64,000 nt of DNA, taken from NCBI GenBank assembly GCA_947650365.1, contig CANTAL010000137.1, positions 372,001 to 436,000 on the forward strand. Reading direction: 5' to 3'. This DNA is from Chamaelirium japonicum (Eukaryota > Streptophyta > Magnoliopsida > Liliales > Melanthiaceae). The notes beneath the pieces were generated by a model. The model was given only the letters and a program-made list of their open reading frames with translations, was not told the origin of the DNA and made no database searches. Both the position numbers and the translations under genes were made by a program. The number at the start of each line of letters is the position of its first letter. Within the stretch, counting starts at the first letter, position 1. Below are positions 39,973 to 50,242 of the stretch, piece by piece.

Positions 39973-41394
39973 TACGATCCATTCTAATTCATTCATACAA
40001 TCCATTCTAATTCATTCGCATGAATGTATCCATTCTAATCCATTCGTACGATCCATTCTAATTCATTCGCACAAATGTATCCATTCTAATTCATTCGTAT
40101 GATCCATTCTAATTCATTCGTACGATCCATTCTAATTCATTCGTACGATCCATTCTAATTCATTCGTATGATCCATTCTAATTAATTCGTATGATCCATT
40201 CTAATTCATTCGTACGATCCATTCTAATTCATTCGTACGATCCATTCTAATTCATTCGTACGATCCATTCTAATTTATTCGTACGATCCATTCTAATTCA
40301 TTCGTATGATCCATTCTAATTAATTCGTATGATCCATTCTAATTCATTCGTACGACCCATTCTAATTCATTCGTACGATCCATTTAATTCATTCACATAA
40401 TCCATTCTATTTCATTCGTACGATCCATTCTTACTCATTGGTACGATCCATTCTAATTCATTCGCACGAATGTATCCATTCTAATTCATTCGTACGAATC
40501 CATTCTAATTCATTCGTACAATCTATTCTATTTCATTCGTACGATCCATTCTTACTCATTCGTATGATCCATTCTAATTCATTCGCACGAATGTATTCAT
40601 TCTAAATCATTCATACGATCCATTCTAATTCATTCGTACGATCCATTCTAAATCATTCATACAATCCATTCTATTTCATTCGTACGATCAATTCTAATTC
40701 ATTCTAATTCATTCTATTTCATTCGTACGGTCTGTTCTAATTCACTCATACGATCCATTCTAATTCATTCATACGATCCATTCTAATTCATTTGCACGAA
40801 TATATCCATTCTAATTCATTCGTACGATCAATTCTAATTCATTCGCACGAATGAATCCATTCTAATTCATTCGTACGATCCATTCTAATTCATTCGTACG
40901 ATCCATTCTAATTCATTCATACAATCCATTTTAATTCTTTCACACGATCCATTCTAATTCATTCGTAGGATCCATTCTAATTCATTCGTATAATCTATTC
41001 TATTTCATTCGTACGATCCATTCTTACTCATTCGTATGATCCATTCTAATTCATTCGCACGAATGTATCCATTCTAATTCATTCGTACGAATCCATTCTA
41101 ATTCATTCGTACAATCCATTCTATTTCATTCGTACGATCCATTCTTACTCATTCGTACGATCCATTCTAATTCATTCGTACGATCCATTCTAATTCATTC
41201 GCACGATCCATTCTAATTCATTCGCACGATCCATTCTTACTCATTCGTATGATCCATTCTAATTTATTCGCACGAATGTATCCATTCTAATTCATTCGTA
41301 CGTCTAATTCATTCGTACGGTCCATTCTAATTCATTCGCACAATCCATTCTATTTCATTCGTACGATCCATTCTTACTCATTCGTATGATCCAT
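39973..41394 (+). repeat. 23-bp satellite, plus-oriented block
   Basis: Plus-oriented array with some shortened units (for example ATTCTAATTCATTCTAATTC near 40692). It ends in the left arm of the dyad at 41303-41515. Confidence 0.92.
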
Positions 41395-41515
41395 TATGGA
41401 TACATTCGTGCGAATGAATTAGAATGGATCATACGAATGAGTAAGAATGGATCGTACGAATGAAATAGAATGGATTGTGCGAATGAATTAGAATGGATCG
41501 TACGAATGAATTAGA
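41303..41515 (-). repeat. Long inverted repeat (dyad), reverse orientation copy
   Basis: Arms 41303-41394 and 41424-41515 around spacer 41395-41423, inner junction ATCCATTATGGAT. It matches the copies at 2711 and 36826. Confidence 0.87.
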
Positions 41516-43098
41516 ATGGATCGTGTGAAAGAATTAGAATGGATTGTATGAATGAATTAGAATAGATCGTATGAATGAATTAGAATGGATCGTACGAATG
41601 AATTAGAATGGATCGTACGAATGAATTAGAATGGATACATTCGCGAATGAATTAGAATGGATCGTACGAATGAATTAGAAGGGATCGTACGAATGAATTA
41701 GAATGGATCTTACGAATGAATTAGAATGGATCGTACGAATGAATTTGAATGGATCGTACGAATGAATTAGAATGGATACATTTGTGCGAATGAATTAGAA
41801 TGGATCGTACGAATGAATTAGAATGGATCGTATGAATGAATTAGAATGGATCGTACGAATGAATTAGAATGGTTCGTGCGAAGGAATTAGAATGGATCGT
41901 ACGAATGAATTAGAATGGATATATTCGTGGAAATGAATTAGAATGGATCGTATGAATGTATTAGAATGGATCGTATGAGTGAATTAGAATGGATCGTGCG
42001 AATCTATTAGAATTGATTGTATGAATGAATTAGAATGGATCGTACGAATGAATTAGAATGGATTGTACGAATGAATTAGAATGGATCGTACGAATGAACT
42101 AGAATGGATACATTCGTGCGAATGAATTAGAATGGATCGTACGAATGAATTAGAATGGATCGTGCGAATGAATTAGAATGGATCGTACGAATGAACTAGA
42201 ATGGATACATTCGTGCGAATGAATTAGAATGGATCGTACGAATGAATTAGAATGGATCGTACGAATGAATTAGAATGGATCTTACGAATGAATTAGAATG
42301 GATCGTACGAATGAATTAGAATGGATCGTAGGAATGAATTAGAATGGATACATTCGTGCGAATGAATTAGAATGGATCGGACGAATGAATTAGAATAGAT
42401 CGTACGAATGAATTAGAATGGATCGTACGAATGAACTAGAATGAATACATTCGTGCGAATGAATTAGAATGGATCGTACGAATAAATTAGAATGGATCAT
42501 ACGAATGAATTAGAATGCATCTTACGAATGAATTAGAATGGATCGTGCGAATGAATTAGAATGGATACATTCGTGCGAATGAATTAGAATGGATCGGACG
42601 AATGAATTAGAATTGATCGTACGAATGAATTAGAATGGATCTTATGAATGGATTAGAATGGATACATTCGTGCGAATGAATTAGAATGGATCGGACGAAT
42701 GAATTAGAATGGATCGTACGAATTAATTAGAATTGATCAAATGAATGAATTAGAATGGATACATTCATGCGAATGAATTAGAATGGATCGTACGAATGGA
42801 TTAGAATGGATCGTACAAATGGATTACAATGGATACATTCGAGCGAATGAATTAGAATGGATCGTACGAATGAAATTAGAATGGATCGTACGAATGAATT
42901 AGAATAGATCGTACGAATGAATTAGAATGGATCGTACGAATGAATTAGAATGGATCGTGTGAAAGAATTAGAATGGATCGTACGAATGAATTAGAATGGA
43001 TCGTGCGAATGAATTAGAATGGATCGTACGAATGAATTAGAATGGATCTTGCTAATGAATTAGAATTGATCGAATGAATGAATTAGCATGGATCGTGC
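41395..43098 (-). repeat. 23-bp satellite, minus-oriented block
   Basis: Minus-oriented array with many 28-bp units. It ends at TTAGCATGGATCGTGCATTCG near 43084-43103. The same switch is at about 58882 and 61104. Confidence 0.92.
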
Positions 43099-43445
43099 AT
43101 TCGTACGATCCATTCTAATTCATTCGTAAGATCCATTCTAATTCATTCGTACGATCCATTCTAATTCATTCGTACGATCCATTCTAATTCATTCGCACCA
43201 ATGTATCCATTCTAGTTCTTTCGTACGGTCCATTCTAATTCATTCGTACGATCCATTTTAATTCATTCATACGATCTATTCTAATTCATTCATACAATCC
43301 ATTCTAATTCTTTCACACGATCCATTCTAATTCATTCGTACGATCCATTCTAATTCATTCGCACAATCCATTCTATTTCATTCGTACGATCCATTCTTAC
43401 TCATTCGTATGATCCATTCTAATTCATTCGCACGAATGTATCCAT
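43099..43445 (+). repeat. 23-bp satellite, plus-oriented block
   Basis: Short plus-oriented block leading into the dyad at 43326-43538. Confidence 0.9.
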
Positions 43446-43538
43446 AATGGATCATACGAATGAGTAAGAATGGATCGTACGAATGAAATAGAATGGATTG
43501 TGCAAATGAATTAGAATAGACCGTACGAATGAATTAGA
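43326..43538 (+). repeat. Long inverted repeat (dyad), outlying copy
   Basis: Arms 43326-43417 and 43447-43538 around spacer 43418-43446, junction ATCCATAATGGAT at 43440. It has the same orientation as in the HOR but lies about 8 kb beyond its end. Confidence 0.85.
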
Positions 43539-44238
43539 ATGGATACATTCGTGTGAATGAATTAGAATGGATCGTACGAATGAATTAGAATGGATCGTAC
43601 GAATGAATTAGAATGGATCGTACGAATAAATTAGAATGGATACATTCATCCGAATGAATTAGAATGGATCATATGAATGAGTAAGAATGGATCGTACGAA
43701 TGAAATAGAATAGATTGTACGAATGAATTAGAATGGATCGTGCGAATGAATTAGAATGGATCGTACGAATGAATTAAAATGGATCGTACGAATGAATTAG
43801 AATGGATCGTGCGAATGAATTAGAATGGATCATATTAATGAATTAGAATGGATCGTACGAATGAATTAGAATGGATACATTCGTGCGAATGAATTAGAAT
43901 GGATCATGCAAATCCATTAGACTGGATTATGTGAATGAATAAGAATGGATCATACGAATGAATTAGAATGGATCGTACGAATTAATAGATTGGATACATT
44001 CGTGCGAATGAATTAGAATGGATTGTATGAATAAATTAGAATGGATCGTACGAATGAATTAGAATGGATCATACGAATTAATTAGAATGGATCATACGAA
44101 TGAATTAGAATAGATCGTACGAATGAATTACAATGGATCGTACGACTGAACTAGAATGGATCGTACGAATGAATTAGAATGGATACATTTGTGCGAATGA
44201 AATAGAATGGATCGTACGAATGAATTAGAATGGATCGT
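43446..44238 (-). repeat. 23-bp satellite, minus-oriented block
   Basis: Minus-oriented array. It ends at GTACGATTCATTCTAG near 44238, paralogous to the switch at 5105-5118. Confidence 0.92.
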
Positions 44239-44691
44239 ACGATTCATTCTAGTTCATTCGTACGATCCATTCTAATACATTTGTATGATTCATGCTAATT
44301 CATTCGCACGATCCATTCTAATTCATTCGTACGATCCATTCTTATTCAATCATACGATCCATTCTAATTCATTTGCACAATCCATTCTAATTCATTCGTA
44401 TATTCTATTCTAATTCATTCGTATGATCCATTCTAACTCATTCAGTGGATCCATTCTAATTCATTCGTACGATCCATTCTAATTCATTCCCACGATCCAT
44501 TCTAATTCATTCGTACGATCTATTCTAATTCATTCGCACGAATGTGACCATTCTAATTCATTCATACGATTCATTCTAATTCATTCGTATGAGCTATTCT
44601 AATTCATTCGTACGATCCATTCTAATTCATTCGTACGATCCATTGTAATTCAGTCATACAATCCATTTAGATTCATTCGCACAAATGTATC
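44239..44691 (+). repeat. 23-bp satellite, plus-oriented block split by the retrotransposon
   Basis: It parallels 5113-5590 (offsets 39124 to 39101, a difference of one 23-bp unit). It is interrupted at 44691 by the retrotransposon and continues at 50695. Confidence 0.92.
44687..44691. repeat. Target-site duplication, left copy (GTATC)
   Basis: The five bases GTATC precede the TGTTTGGGGG end of the left LTR and are repeated right after the right LTR. They lie in the AATGTATCC part of a 28-bp satellite unit. Confidence 0.93.
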
Positions 44692-44750
44692 TGTTTGGGG
44701 GATTTTTCCTGGTCCTTGCGAGCTACCTCTACTTTGGAGCCTGGGGGTAT

Positions 44751-44760
44751 GCATTTATAG
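44751..44760 (-). promoter_or_regulatory. TATA-like box of the 3' LTR
   Basis: GCATTTATAG as written gives CTATAAATGC on the minus strand. The same box is at 49840-49849 in the other LTR. Here the sequence expected to contain the start site and R region is deleted. Confidence 0.6.
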
Positions 44761-45117
44761 ACATGGGCGATCTATCGAGGTGCGACATGTGGTAGCTCTT
44801 TCCGGCACCTTCTAGGCCCCCATGTTCCAGCCCACAGTAGTCTCTGACAGTTCTTGGAACTTGGACCCCTGACATTCTTTTGTCGTCTAGCTCGCCTGAC
44901 GAAGTAGTGGGGGACAGCAGCTGCTGTTCTGTTGCCGCCAGGGGAATCTTCTAGAATGTTCAAGTCTGGGAGGTTTCAAACCGACTCCGATGGGCTTCCG
45001 TGGACTGCAATCGTCCACGTAGCTTCAGTGGGTTCTCGACACCTGGTAATCTTTATGCTGCTCTTACTGGGGGCGATCTCAAGGGGGAAGCGAGGGCGAG
45101 CTCGCCCTCCGTTGCTC

Positions 45118-45358
45118 CGTTTTCTCCTCTATATCTATCAAGAGTCGGACCTCGCAGGAGCGACCTCTTCGATAAACAGGGGAAGCTTGGCGAGCTTGGG
45201 CGAGCTCCTGGGCGAGCTTTGGGCGAGCTCCTGAGCGAGCTTGGGCGAGCTCCTGCGCGAGCTGGGGGCGCGTCTTCTCCTCCATATCTATCAAGAGTCG
45301 GACCTCGCAGGAGCGACCTCTTCGATAAACAGGGGAAGCTTGGCGAGCTTGGGCGAGC
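45118..45358 (-). repeat. 153-bp direct duplication inside the 3' LTR
   Basis: Two copies begin near 45118 and 45271. Each has the CTATCAAGAGTCGGACCTCG segment, a segment with CTTCGATAAACAGGGG, and part of the GCGAGCT array. The 5' LTR has one copy (about 50187-50240). Confidence 0.85.
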
Positions 45359-45563
45359 TTCTGGGCGAGCTCGGGCGAGCTCCTGGGCGAGCTTTGGGCG
45401 AGCTCCTGAGCGAGCTTGGGCGAGCTCCTGCGCGAGCTGGGGGCGTTTGTGGTGCTGGTATCTTTGTATGCATGACGGTCTAACTCCCGCTGCCACTACA
45501 AGTGAACTCCTGCGCGAGTTTGGCGAGCTTTGTGCGAGCTCGGGCGAGCTCCTGAGCGAGCTA
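45184..45563 (-). repeat. GCGAGCT minisatellite of the 3' LTR
   Basis: GC-rich degenerate repeats of GCGAGCT separated by CCTG, TTGG or GGGC, with period about 15-20 bp, in several runs (about 45184-45270, 45337-45445, 45508-45563). Open frames across it on both strands (up to 190 aa) are low-complexity by-products. Confidence 0.8.
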
Positions 45564-45707
45564 TTTGTCTAAGCAATTTACCGAGTTTAGATGTGTTGTA
45601 CTAAGGCCCCTTCAGCCCAATGTTGATCTTGCTCCCTGATAGCCGTTCGATCGAGCTCATACGGATAAGGGTTCCAACTTCTGGACGGATTTCAGCCACC
45701 CCCAACA

Positions 45708-45725
45708 TTACCCCCTCCTGAGGGA
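45708..45725 (-). promoter_or_regulatory. Polypurine tract for plus-strand DNA priming
   Basis: As written, TTACCCCCTCCTGAGGGA abuts the LTR end at 45707. On the minus strand this is a purine-rich run with AGGAGGGGG just before the 3' LTR, where the polypurine tract of an LTR element belongs. It supports minus-strand orientation. Confidence 0.85.
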
Positions 45726-45890
45726 GCGACCAAGGAGACTTTGGCGCTTGCTCAGGAGTCTTAGCGAGCTCCTATCCCTTGTAATGTGCCTGATATCAAT
45801 GTCTGCTGCAACAGTTTCCTGGCGGGCTGGAGATAGTAGCCACGGGCGGTCTGCGCCGAGAGCTTTGACTGCCAGTATTTCACAAGCGTC
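45726..45890 (-). other. Retrotransposon 3' untranslated segment
   Basis: Unique sequence between the 108-bp array and the polypurine tract. I see no motif in it. A 215-codon minus-strand frame runs through it from the array, but it begins at GTG inside the array and has no recognisable domain. Confidence 0.5.
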
Positions 45891-46556
45891 GGGCGGGCCG
45901 GGAGCATCAGCCACGAGCGCGGTCAGGGTTTGCGTCGGGCGAGCTGCGGGCACCTGCCATGGGCGATCTGGGCGGGCCGGGAGCGTCAACCATGAGCGAT
46001 CTCCTTCCGGTGCGAGCTTGTCACACGCGGTCAGGGTCTGCGTCGGGCGAGCTGCGGGCACCTGCCGTGGGCAATCTTGGCGGGCCGGGAGCGTCAGCCA
46101 CGAGCGATCTCCTTCCGGTGCGAGCTTGTCACACGCGGTCAGGGTCTGCGTCGGGCGAGCTGCGGGCACCTGCCGTGGGCAATCTGGGCGGGCCGGGAGC
46201 GTCAGCCACGAGCGATCTCCTTCCGGTGCGAGCCTGTCACACGCGGTCAGGGTCTGCGTCGGGCGAGCTGCGGGCACCTGCCGTGGGCGGTCTGCGCCGA
46301 GAGTTTTGACTCCCTGTACTCCACAAACGCTGGGCGGGCCGGGTGCGTCAGCCACGAGCGATCTCCTTCCGGTGCGAGCTTGTCACACGCGGTCAGGGTC
46401 TGCGTCGGGCGAGCTGCGGGCACCAGCCGTGAGTGATCTGGGCGGGCTGGGAGCGTCAGCCACGAGCGATCTCCTTCCGGTGCGAGCTTGTCACATGCGG
46501 TCAGGGTCTGCGTCGGGCGAGCTGCGGGCACCTGCCGTGAGTGATCTGGGCGGTGT
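45891..46556 (-). repeat. Internal tandem array A, about 108-bp unit, six copies
   Basis: Copies start at GGGCGGGCYGGG near 45891, 45970, 46078, 46186, 46332 and 46440. The first is shortened (79 bp) and the fourth is lengthened (146 bp, with an extra segment ending CCACAAACGC). Because 108 is a multiple of three, long frames stay open on both strands (36-residue repeats, for example TLTACDKLAPEGDRSW on the minus strand). The frame shifts at the 146-bp unit. I regard these frames as by-products of the period. Confidence 0.88.
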
Positions 46557-46926
46557 GGGCTTTGGCTCGGCGTCTCATGGGTGAGACCTCGAGGACGATG
46601 CTGCTATGTCCAAGGAACGCAGCTATCCGCTACTGCAAGCGTCGGGTGGGCCGGGAGCACCTTCCACGGGCGGCCTCCTTCTGGTGTGAACTAGCCGCGC
46701 ACAGTCGGGGTCCACACCGGGCGGGCTGCAGATACCTGTCGCAAGCGACCTCGCGTAGGGTCTCCGGGCGATTTACGAGCCACAGCCACGGGTTGGTCCC
46801 GGGCGGGCTGTGAGCCATGGCCACTGGTGCTTCTTCTCTCTGTATTCTGCTCAAACTGCTTCCCGCTACTGCCACGCGGACAACAAACTGGTGTGGCCTT
46901 GTGCCGAAAGTTGTGCCGTGTCTGCC
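46557..46926 (-). other. Retrotransposon interior between arrays A and B
   Basis: GC-rich, partly degenerate relatives of array A (GTGGGCCGGGAGC near 46646, GGCGGGCTG near 46719 and 46802). The short open frames on both strands have no recognisable domain. Confidence 0.5.
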
Positions 46927-47665
46927 CGTGATGTCACCAGATCGCTCAACGAGCTAAGCTGCGTGGCATCAGGCCGCGTAAGGTGTCTCCGCCGCGTCTG
47001 TCCGTGATGTCACCAGATCGCTCAACGAGCTAAGCTGCGTGGCATCAGGCAGCGTAAGGTGTTTCTGCCGCGTCTGCCTGTGATGTCACCAGGTCGCTCA
47101 ACGAGCTAAGCTGCGTGGCATCAGGCCGCGTATGGTGTCTCTGCTGCGTCTGCCCGTGATGTCACCAGGTCGCTCAACGAGCTAAGCTGCGTGGCATCAG
47201 GCCACGTAAGGTCTCTGCCGCGTCTGCCCGTGATGTCACCAGGTCGCTCAACGAGCTAAGCTGCGTGGCATCAGGCCGCGTAAGGTGTCTCTGCCGCGTC
47301 TGCTCGTGATGTCACCAGGTCGCTCAACGAGCTAAGCTGCGTGGCATCAGGCCGCGTATGGTGTCTGCCGCGTCTGCCCGTGATGTCACCAGGTCGCTCA
47401 ACGAGCTAAGCTGCGTGGCATCAGGCCGCGTAAGGTGTCTGCATCGTCTGCCCGTGATGTCACCAGGTCGCTCAACGAGCTAAGCTGCGTGGCATCAGGC
47501 CGCGTAAGGTGTCTCTGCCGCGTCTGCCCGTGATGTCACCAGGTCGCTCAACGAGCTAAGCTGCGTGGCATCAGGCCGCGTATGGTGTCTCTGCCGCGTC
47601 TGGCCGTGATGTCACCAAGTCGCTCAACGAGCTAAGCTGCGTGGCATCAGGCCGCGTAAGGTGTT
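46927..47665 (-). repeat. Internal tandem array B, 76-bp unit, ten copies
   Basis: CGTGATGTCACCAG (or TGTGATG) starts copies at 46927, 47003, 47079, 47155, 47229, 47305, 47379, 47453, 47529 and 47605. Spacing is 76 bp, with three 74-bp units that lost two bases near GTGTCTCTGC. Copies are almost identical (GCTCAACGAGCTAAGCTGCG is invariant). Each unit contains the palindrome TGATGTCA-like core and AGCT sites. It does not keep a frame open. Confidence 0.92.
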
Positions 47666-47901
47666 CTCCCCGATGATCCGAGGACCATACCCCGGACGAG
47701 GTAGCTAAATCGATAAAAAATAAATGACATCGCAAAAAGATCGATATGCATGAAAAGTTCGATATGTGCGAAATAGTGGGGCCCTATAGCTCGACAAAAA
47801 TACAAAACGATAGAAATCGAACCAAAACAGAGCGTAAGGGCCAAAGGGTGGAAGTCCAACGAGCGATGAAAGAATCAAAAAGCTAGCTACCCCCTGACCG
47901 G
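47666..47901 (-). other. Unique AT-richer spacer in the retrotransposon
   Basis: It separates arrays B and C. It is A-rich on the given strand (CGATAAAAAATAAATGACATC near 47711). A 70-codon minus-strand frame overlaps it but looks incidental. No motif recognised. Confidence 0.45.
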
Positions 47902-48258
47902 TTAAGGATCCTCAGAACCTCGGTTTAGGACTGCCCCGGGAAGCTCAAGGTCGCCCACTGGCTGCCTCTGAGGATCCCGGTCTTGCTTTAAGTCCGCACA
48001 ACGGCGGACTACCCCGGGAAGCTCAAGGTCGCCCACTGGCTGCCTCTGAGGATCCCGGTCTTGCTTTAAGTCCGCACAACGACGGACTGCCCCGGGAAGC
48101 TCAAGGTCGCCCACTGGCTGCCTCTGAGGATCCCGGTCTTGCTTTAAGTCCGCGCAACGGTGGACTGTTCTTTGAGGACGCTGCACGTGAGCTGATCGCG
48201 TGCGAGCTGTTCGCTGTAGATTTCTATCGAGCACAGATTTGAACTTGTCCAAACACAC
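47902..48258 (-). CDS. Uncertain 118-aa frame made of 26-residue repeats, downstream of gag
   Basis: This minus-strand ATG frame begins 17 bp after the gag stop, in another frame. Residues 1-30 are basic (NLQRTARTRSAHVQRPQR). Then come three repeats of 26 residues with core CADLKQDRDPQRQPVGDLE, from the 78-bp DNA array. It has no CCHC zinc knuckle, protease or polymerase motif. It could be a degenerate gag tail read through a frameshift, or a by-product of a repeat with a period divisible by three. I favour the second. Confidence 0.3.
   Translation of the reverse strand: MCLDKFKSVLDRNLQRTARTRSAHVQRPQRTVHRCADLKQDRDPQRQPVGDLELPGAVRRCADLKQDRDPQRQPVGDLELPGVVRRCADLKQDRDPQRQPVGDLELPGAVLNRGSEDP
47931..48170 (-). 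repeat. Internal tandem array C, 78-bp unit, three copies
   Basis: CGGGAAGCTCAAGG repeats at 47937, 48015 and 48093, exactly 78 bp apart, with only a few base differences. Each unit includes GAGGATCCCGGTCTTGC. A 3' part of the unit near 47901 (AGGATCCTCAGAACC) suggests a degenerate extra piece. Confidence 0.92.
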
Positions 48259-48274
48259 TATCGCACAAAATGGT

Positions 48275-49555
48275 TTACAAGAGGGCGCCTACGCGCAAGG
48301 TAGGAGGCTGCTGCTGCTCGGCCATCTTCCCTCGACGATCCAGCACCACATCCTCGAGCTTAATGTGTTGTTGGACCAAGGCAAAGAGCTCGAACATGGT
48401 GCGGGGATCAGAAATGACTATCGCGTCATGAAGCTCACCTCCTTCGGGGAGCGCGCTCCGAAAGGCACTCACGGCCGTCCGGTCTCGCCCTGCTGAGTCC
48501 TCAAGAGCGAGATAGGCATTCCGGAATCGCATCAAGAAGCACCGGAGGGTCTCCCTTGCGCCCATGGTAAGACCGAACAGTGATTCGATCTGCTTCGGAG
48601 GTCGCCGATTGCACCGGTACTGTTCCAGGAACAGTCCGGATAGAGCAGTGAAGTTCGGGACCGAGCCCGGAGGTAACTTATGAAACCAGTCGAGGGCCGA
48701 ACCCGCCAAGCTGCTCGGAAAGGCGCGGCACAGAACGTGGTCCTGATCTCGAAAGAATAACAACTTTCGGTAGGCCAAGAGGTGGTCCACGGGGTCTTGC
48801 GACCCGTTGAACAAAACAAACTTTGGTGGGGTCCAGTGCTGAGGGAAACCTCCCTGATGAACCTCGTTGGTGAAAGGCGAGCTCCCTCCCCGGACGGCGA
48901 GCTCTTCTAAGAGGTCGACGGGCGTGCTAAGTAGCTGCCAGCGCTCGGGGTGATTTCCCAAAGACAGCTGCGCAGGTACCAAGCAATCATGCACGCTTCC
49001 TCGAAACCGGTTCGCAGCCTTGCTACGGTTGTGCTCGGGGGCCATGTCCTCTGACTCGCCCGAGTCCGCACCGAAGCTTCGTCGGCGAGGAGGGGCCATC
49101 GGCAGGGTTAACTTGTTGCTGGAGCGCTGGGTGCCGAGTCGCTGCGGCCGCTCGAGCACGGTTCCTCTCGTCCGGCGCGCCACTGCATCCTCCACAGGGG
49201 GCTCCTACTGGGATGCCCGCCATGTGGGCGCCATAGTGGGCTGATGCGATGCTGGGACAAGGGGAGGTCGCACAGGGGAGACAACCCCTGTCGACACTCC
49301 TGGACGCTGGGACGAGATCACTGACTCTTCCCTCCGCGGGCAGAGCCCGGGGGAGAGATCATTGGTCCGGCTCGTCGTCGGAACCTGGCGCAGTCGCACT
49401 ATCTCGCCCACCATGGCCCGCTGAGTGGCCAACACCTTCAAAAGGAGATGGCCGTTGAGCGGGACAGGAGGTTGTGATGCTTCAGCGAGCAGCTCGCTTC
49501 GTGCAGACTCGGCTTGGGCTTTCACCCGTTTCTGCCTTCGCGTGATCGGAGCCAT
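48275..49555 (-). pseudogene. gag: Retrotransposon gag (capsid polyprotein) with one in-frame amber codon
   Basis: Gag forms the virus-like particle that packages element RNA in the cytoplasm. The ATG at 49555-49553 is 90 nt past the 5' LTR. The frame runs 427 codons to TAA at 48275, broken only by TAG at 49205-49207 (codon 117). The first part (MAPITRRQKRVKAQ) is basic. The second holds the plant Ty3/Gypsy gag core at about residues 240-335: FVLFNGSQDPVDHLLAYRK, then CRAFPSSLAGSALDWFHKLP, then FTALSGLFLEQY, matching the usual (P)xFxGxxDPxxHL...FPxSLxGxAxxWFxxLP pattern. The C-terminal part has no CCHC zinc knuckle. The frame on both sides of the amber is intact, so the amber is recent, a sequencing error or read through. 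An annotated start at 49195 would be GTG and is not favoured. Confidence 0.88.
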
Positions 49556-49633
49556 CCGGGTGTCTGGAGAAGCACGGCTTTCAACCGCGTGGGCGTGGGC
49601 GTTCTCGCAGGAACCGGTCGAAAGATCCCACAG
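49556..49633 (-). other. Retrotransposon 5' leader
   Basis: Short transcribed leader between primer-binding site and gag ATG on the minus strand. It would contain packaging signals by analogy with other LTR elements. No motif can be pointed to. Confidence 0.5.
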
Positions 49634-49642
49634 ACGGCGCCA
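49634..49642 (-). promoter_or_regulatory. Primer-binding site (tRNA-Asp-like)
   Basis: ACGGCGCCA as written gives TGGCGCCGT on the minus strand, two bases after the end of the 5' LTR. It fits the 3' end of plant tRNA-Asp over nine bases. The following bases CTGTGGGA are common after this site in plant Gypsy elements. It would prime minus-strand cDNA synthesis. Confidence 0.8.
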
Positions 49643-49839
49643 AATGTTTGGGGGATTTTTCCTGGTCCTTGCGAGCTACTTGTAAGACCAAGAAAAGAGA
49701 AACGTGAGAACGGCTGGCTCCCTTAGGAGCGCAGACCCTCCGACGCTCCAGTCAGTTATGGAAGCACAACGGAGAGCTGTTGTATACCAAAGTGGTAGTG
49801 AAAGGAATTTCGAACCTGTACTTTGGAGCCTGGGGGTGT

Positions 49840-49849
49840 GCATTTATAG
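49840..49849 (-). promoter_or_regulatory. TATA-like box of the 5' LTR
   Basis: CTATAAATGC on the minus strand. A start about 30 nt downstream would lie near 49810, leaving about 165 nt of R and U5 before the primer-binding site, a normal layout. Confidence 0.65.
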
Positions 49850-50242
49850 ACATGGGCGACCTATCGAGCTACGACGCGTGGAGGCTCTTTCCGGCACCTT
49901 CTAGGCCCCCACGTTCTAGCCTTCAATAGTTTCTGACAGTTCTTGGAACTTGGACCCCTGACATTCTTTGTCGTCTAGCTCGTCTGACGGAGTAGTGGGG
50001 GACAGCAGCTGTTGTTCTGTTGCCGCCATAGGACTCTTCTAGAATGTTCAAGTCTAGGAGGTCTCAAACCGACTCTGACGGGCTTCCGTGGACTGCAATC
50101 GTCCACGTAGCTTCAGTGGGTTCTCGACACCTGGCAATCTCAGGGAAAAAGCAAAGGCCAGCTCGCCCGATACTGCTCCGTCCTTTCGCCCATATTTATC
50201 AAGAGTTGGACCTCGCGGGAGCAACCTCTTCGATAAACAGGG

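Larger units (their letters stand above)
44692..45707 (-). repeat. 3' LTR (left, 1016 bp)
   Basis: It pairs with 49645-50694. It lacks about 136 bp corresponding to 49679-49814, between the conserved GCGAGCTA and CTTTGGAGCC. It has a roughly 153-bp internal duplication (TATCTATCAAGAGTCGG at 45132 and 45285) that the other LTR lacks. The other differences are mostly in the GCGAGCT-rich part. Confidence 0.92.

Noticed and set aside
45000..45572. 190-residue and related frames across the left LTR
   Set aside because: Low-complexity translation of the GCGAGCT minisatellite on both strands.
45748..46584. 278-residue plus-strand frame as a gene
   Set aside because: It is antisense to the retrotransposon and made of array A units; no domain.
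46927..47665. tRNA or snoRNA cluster because of ten near-identical 76-bp units
   Set aside because: No cloverleaf, A/B box or C/D box could be made from the unit; it is a plain tandem repeat.
47647..47859. 70-residue minus-strand hydrophobic frame
   Set aside because: Begins in the AT-rich spacer, has no homologue that I recognise and no supporting context.
48532..48819. 95-residue minus-strand frame
   Set aside because: Alternate frame within gag; gag itself has the clear capsid-core motif.
49020..49685. Plus-strand frames of 66-86 residues opposite gag and its leader
   Set aside because: Antisense shadows of gag and the primer-binding region.
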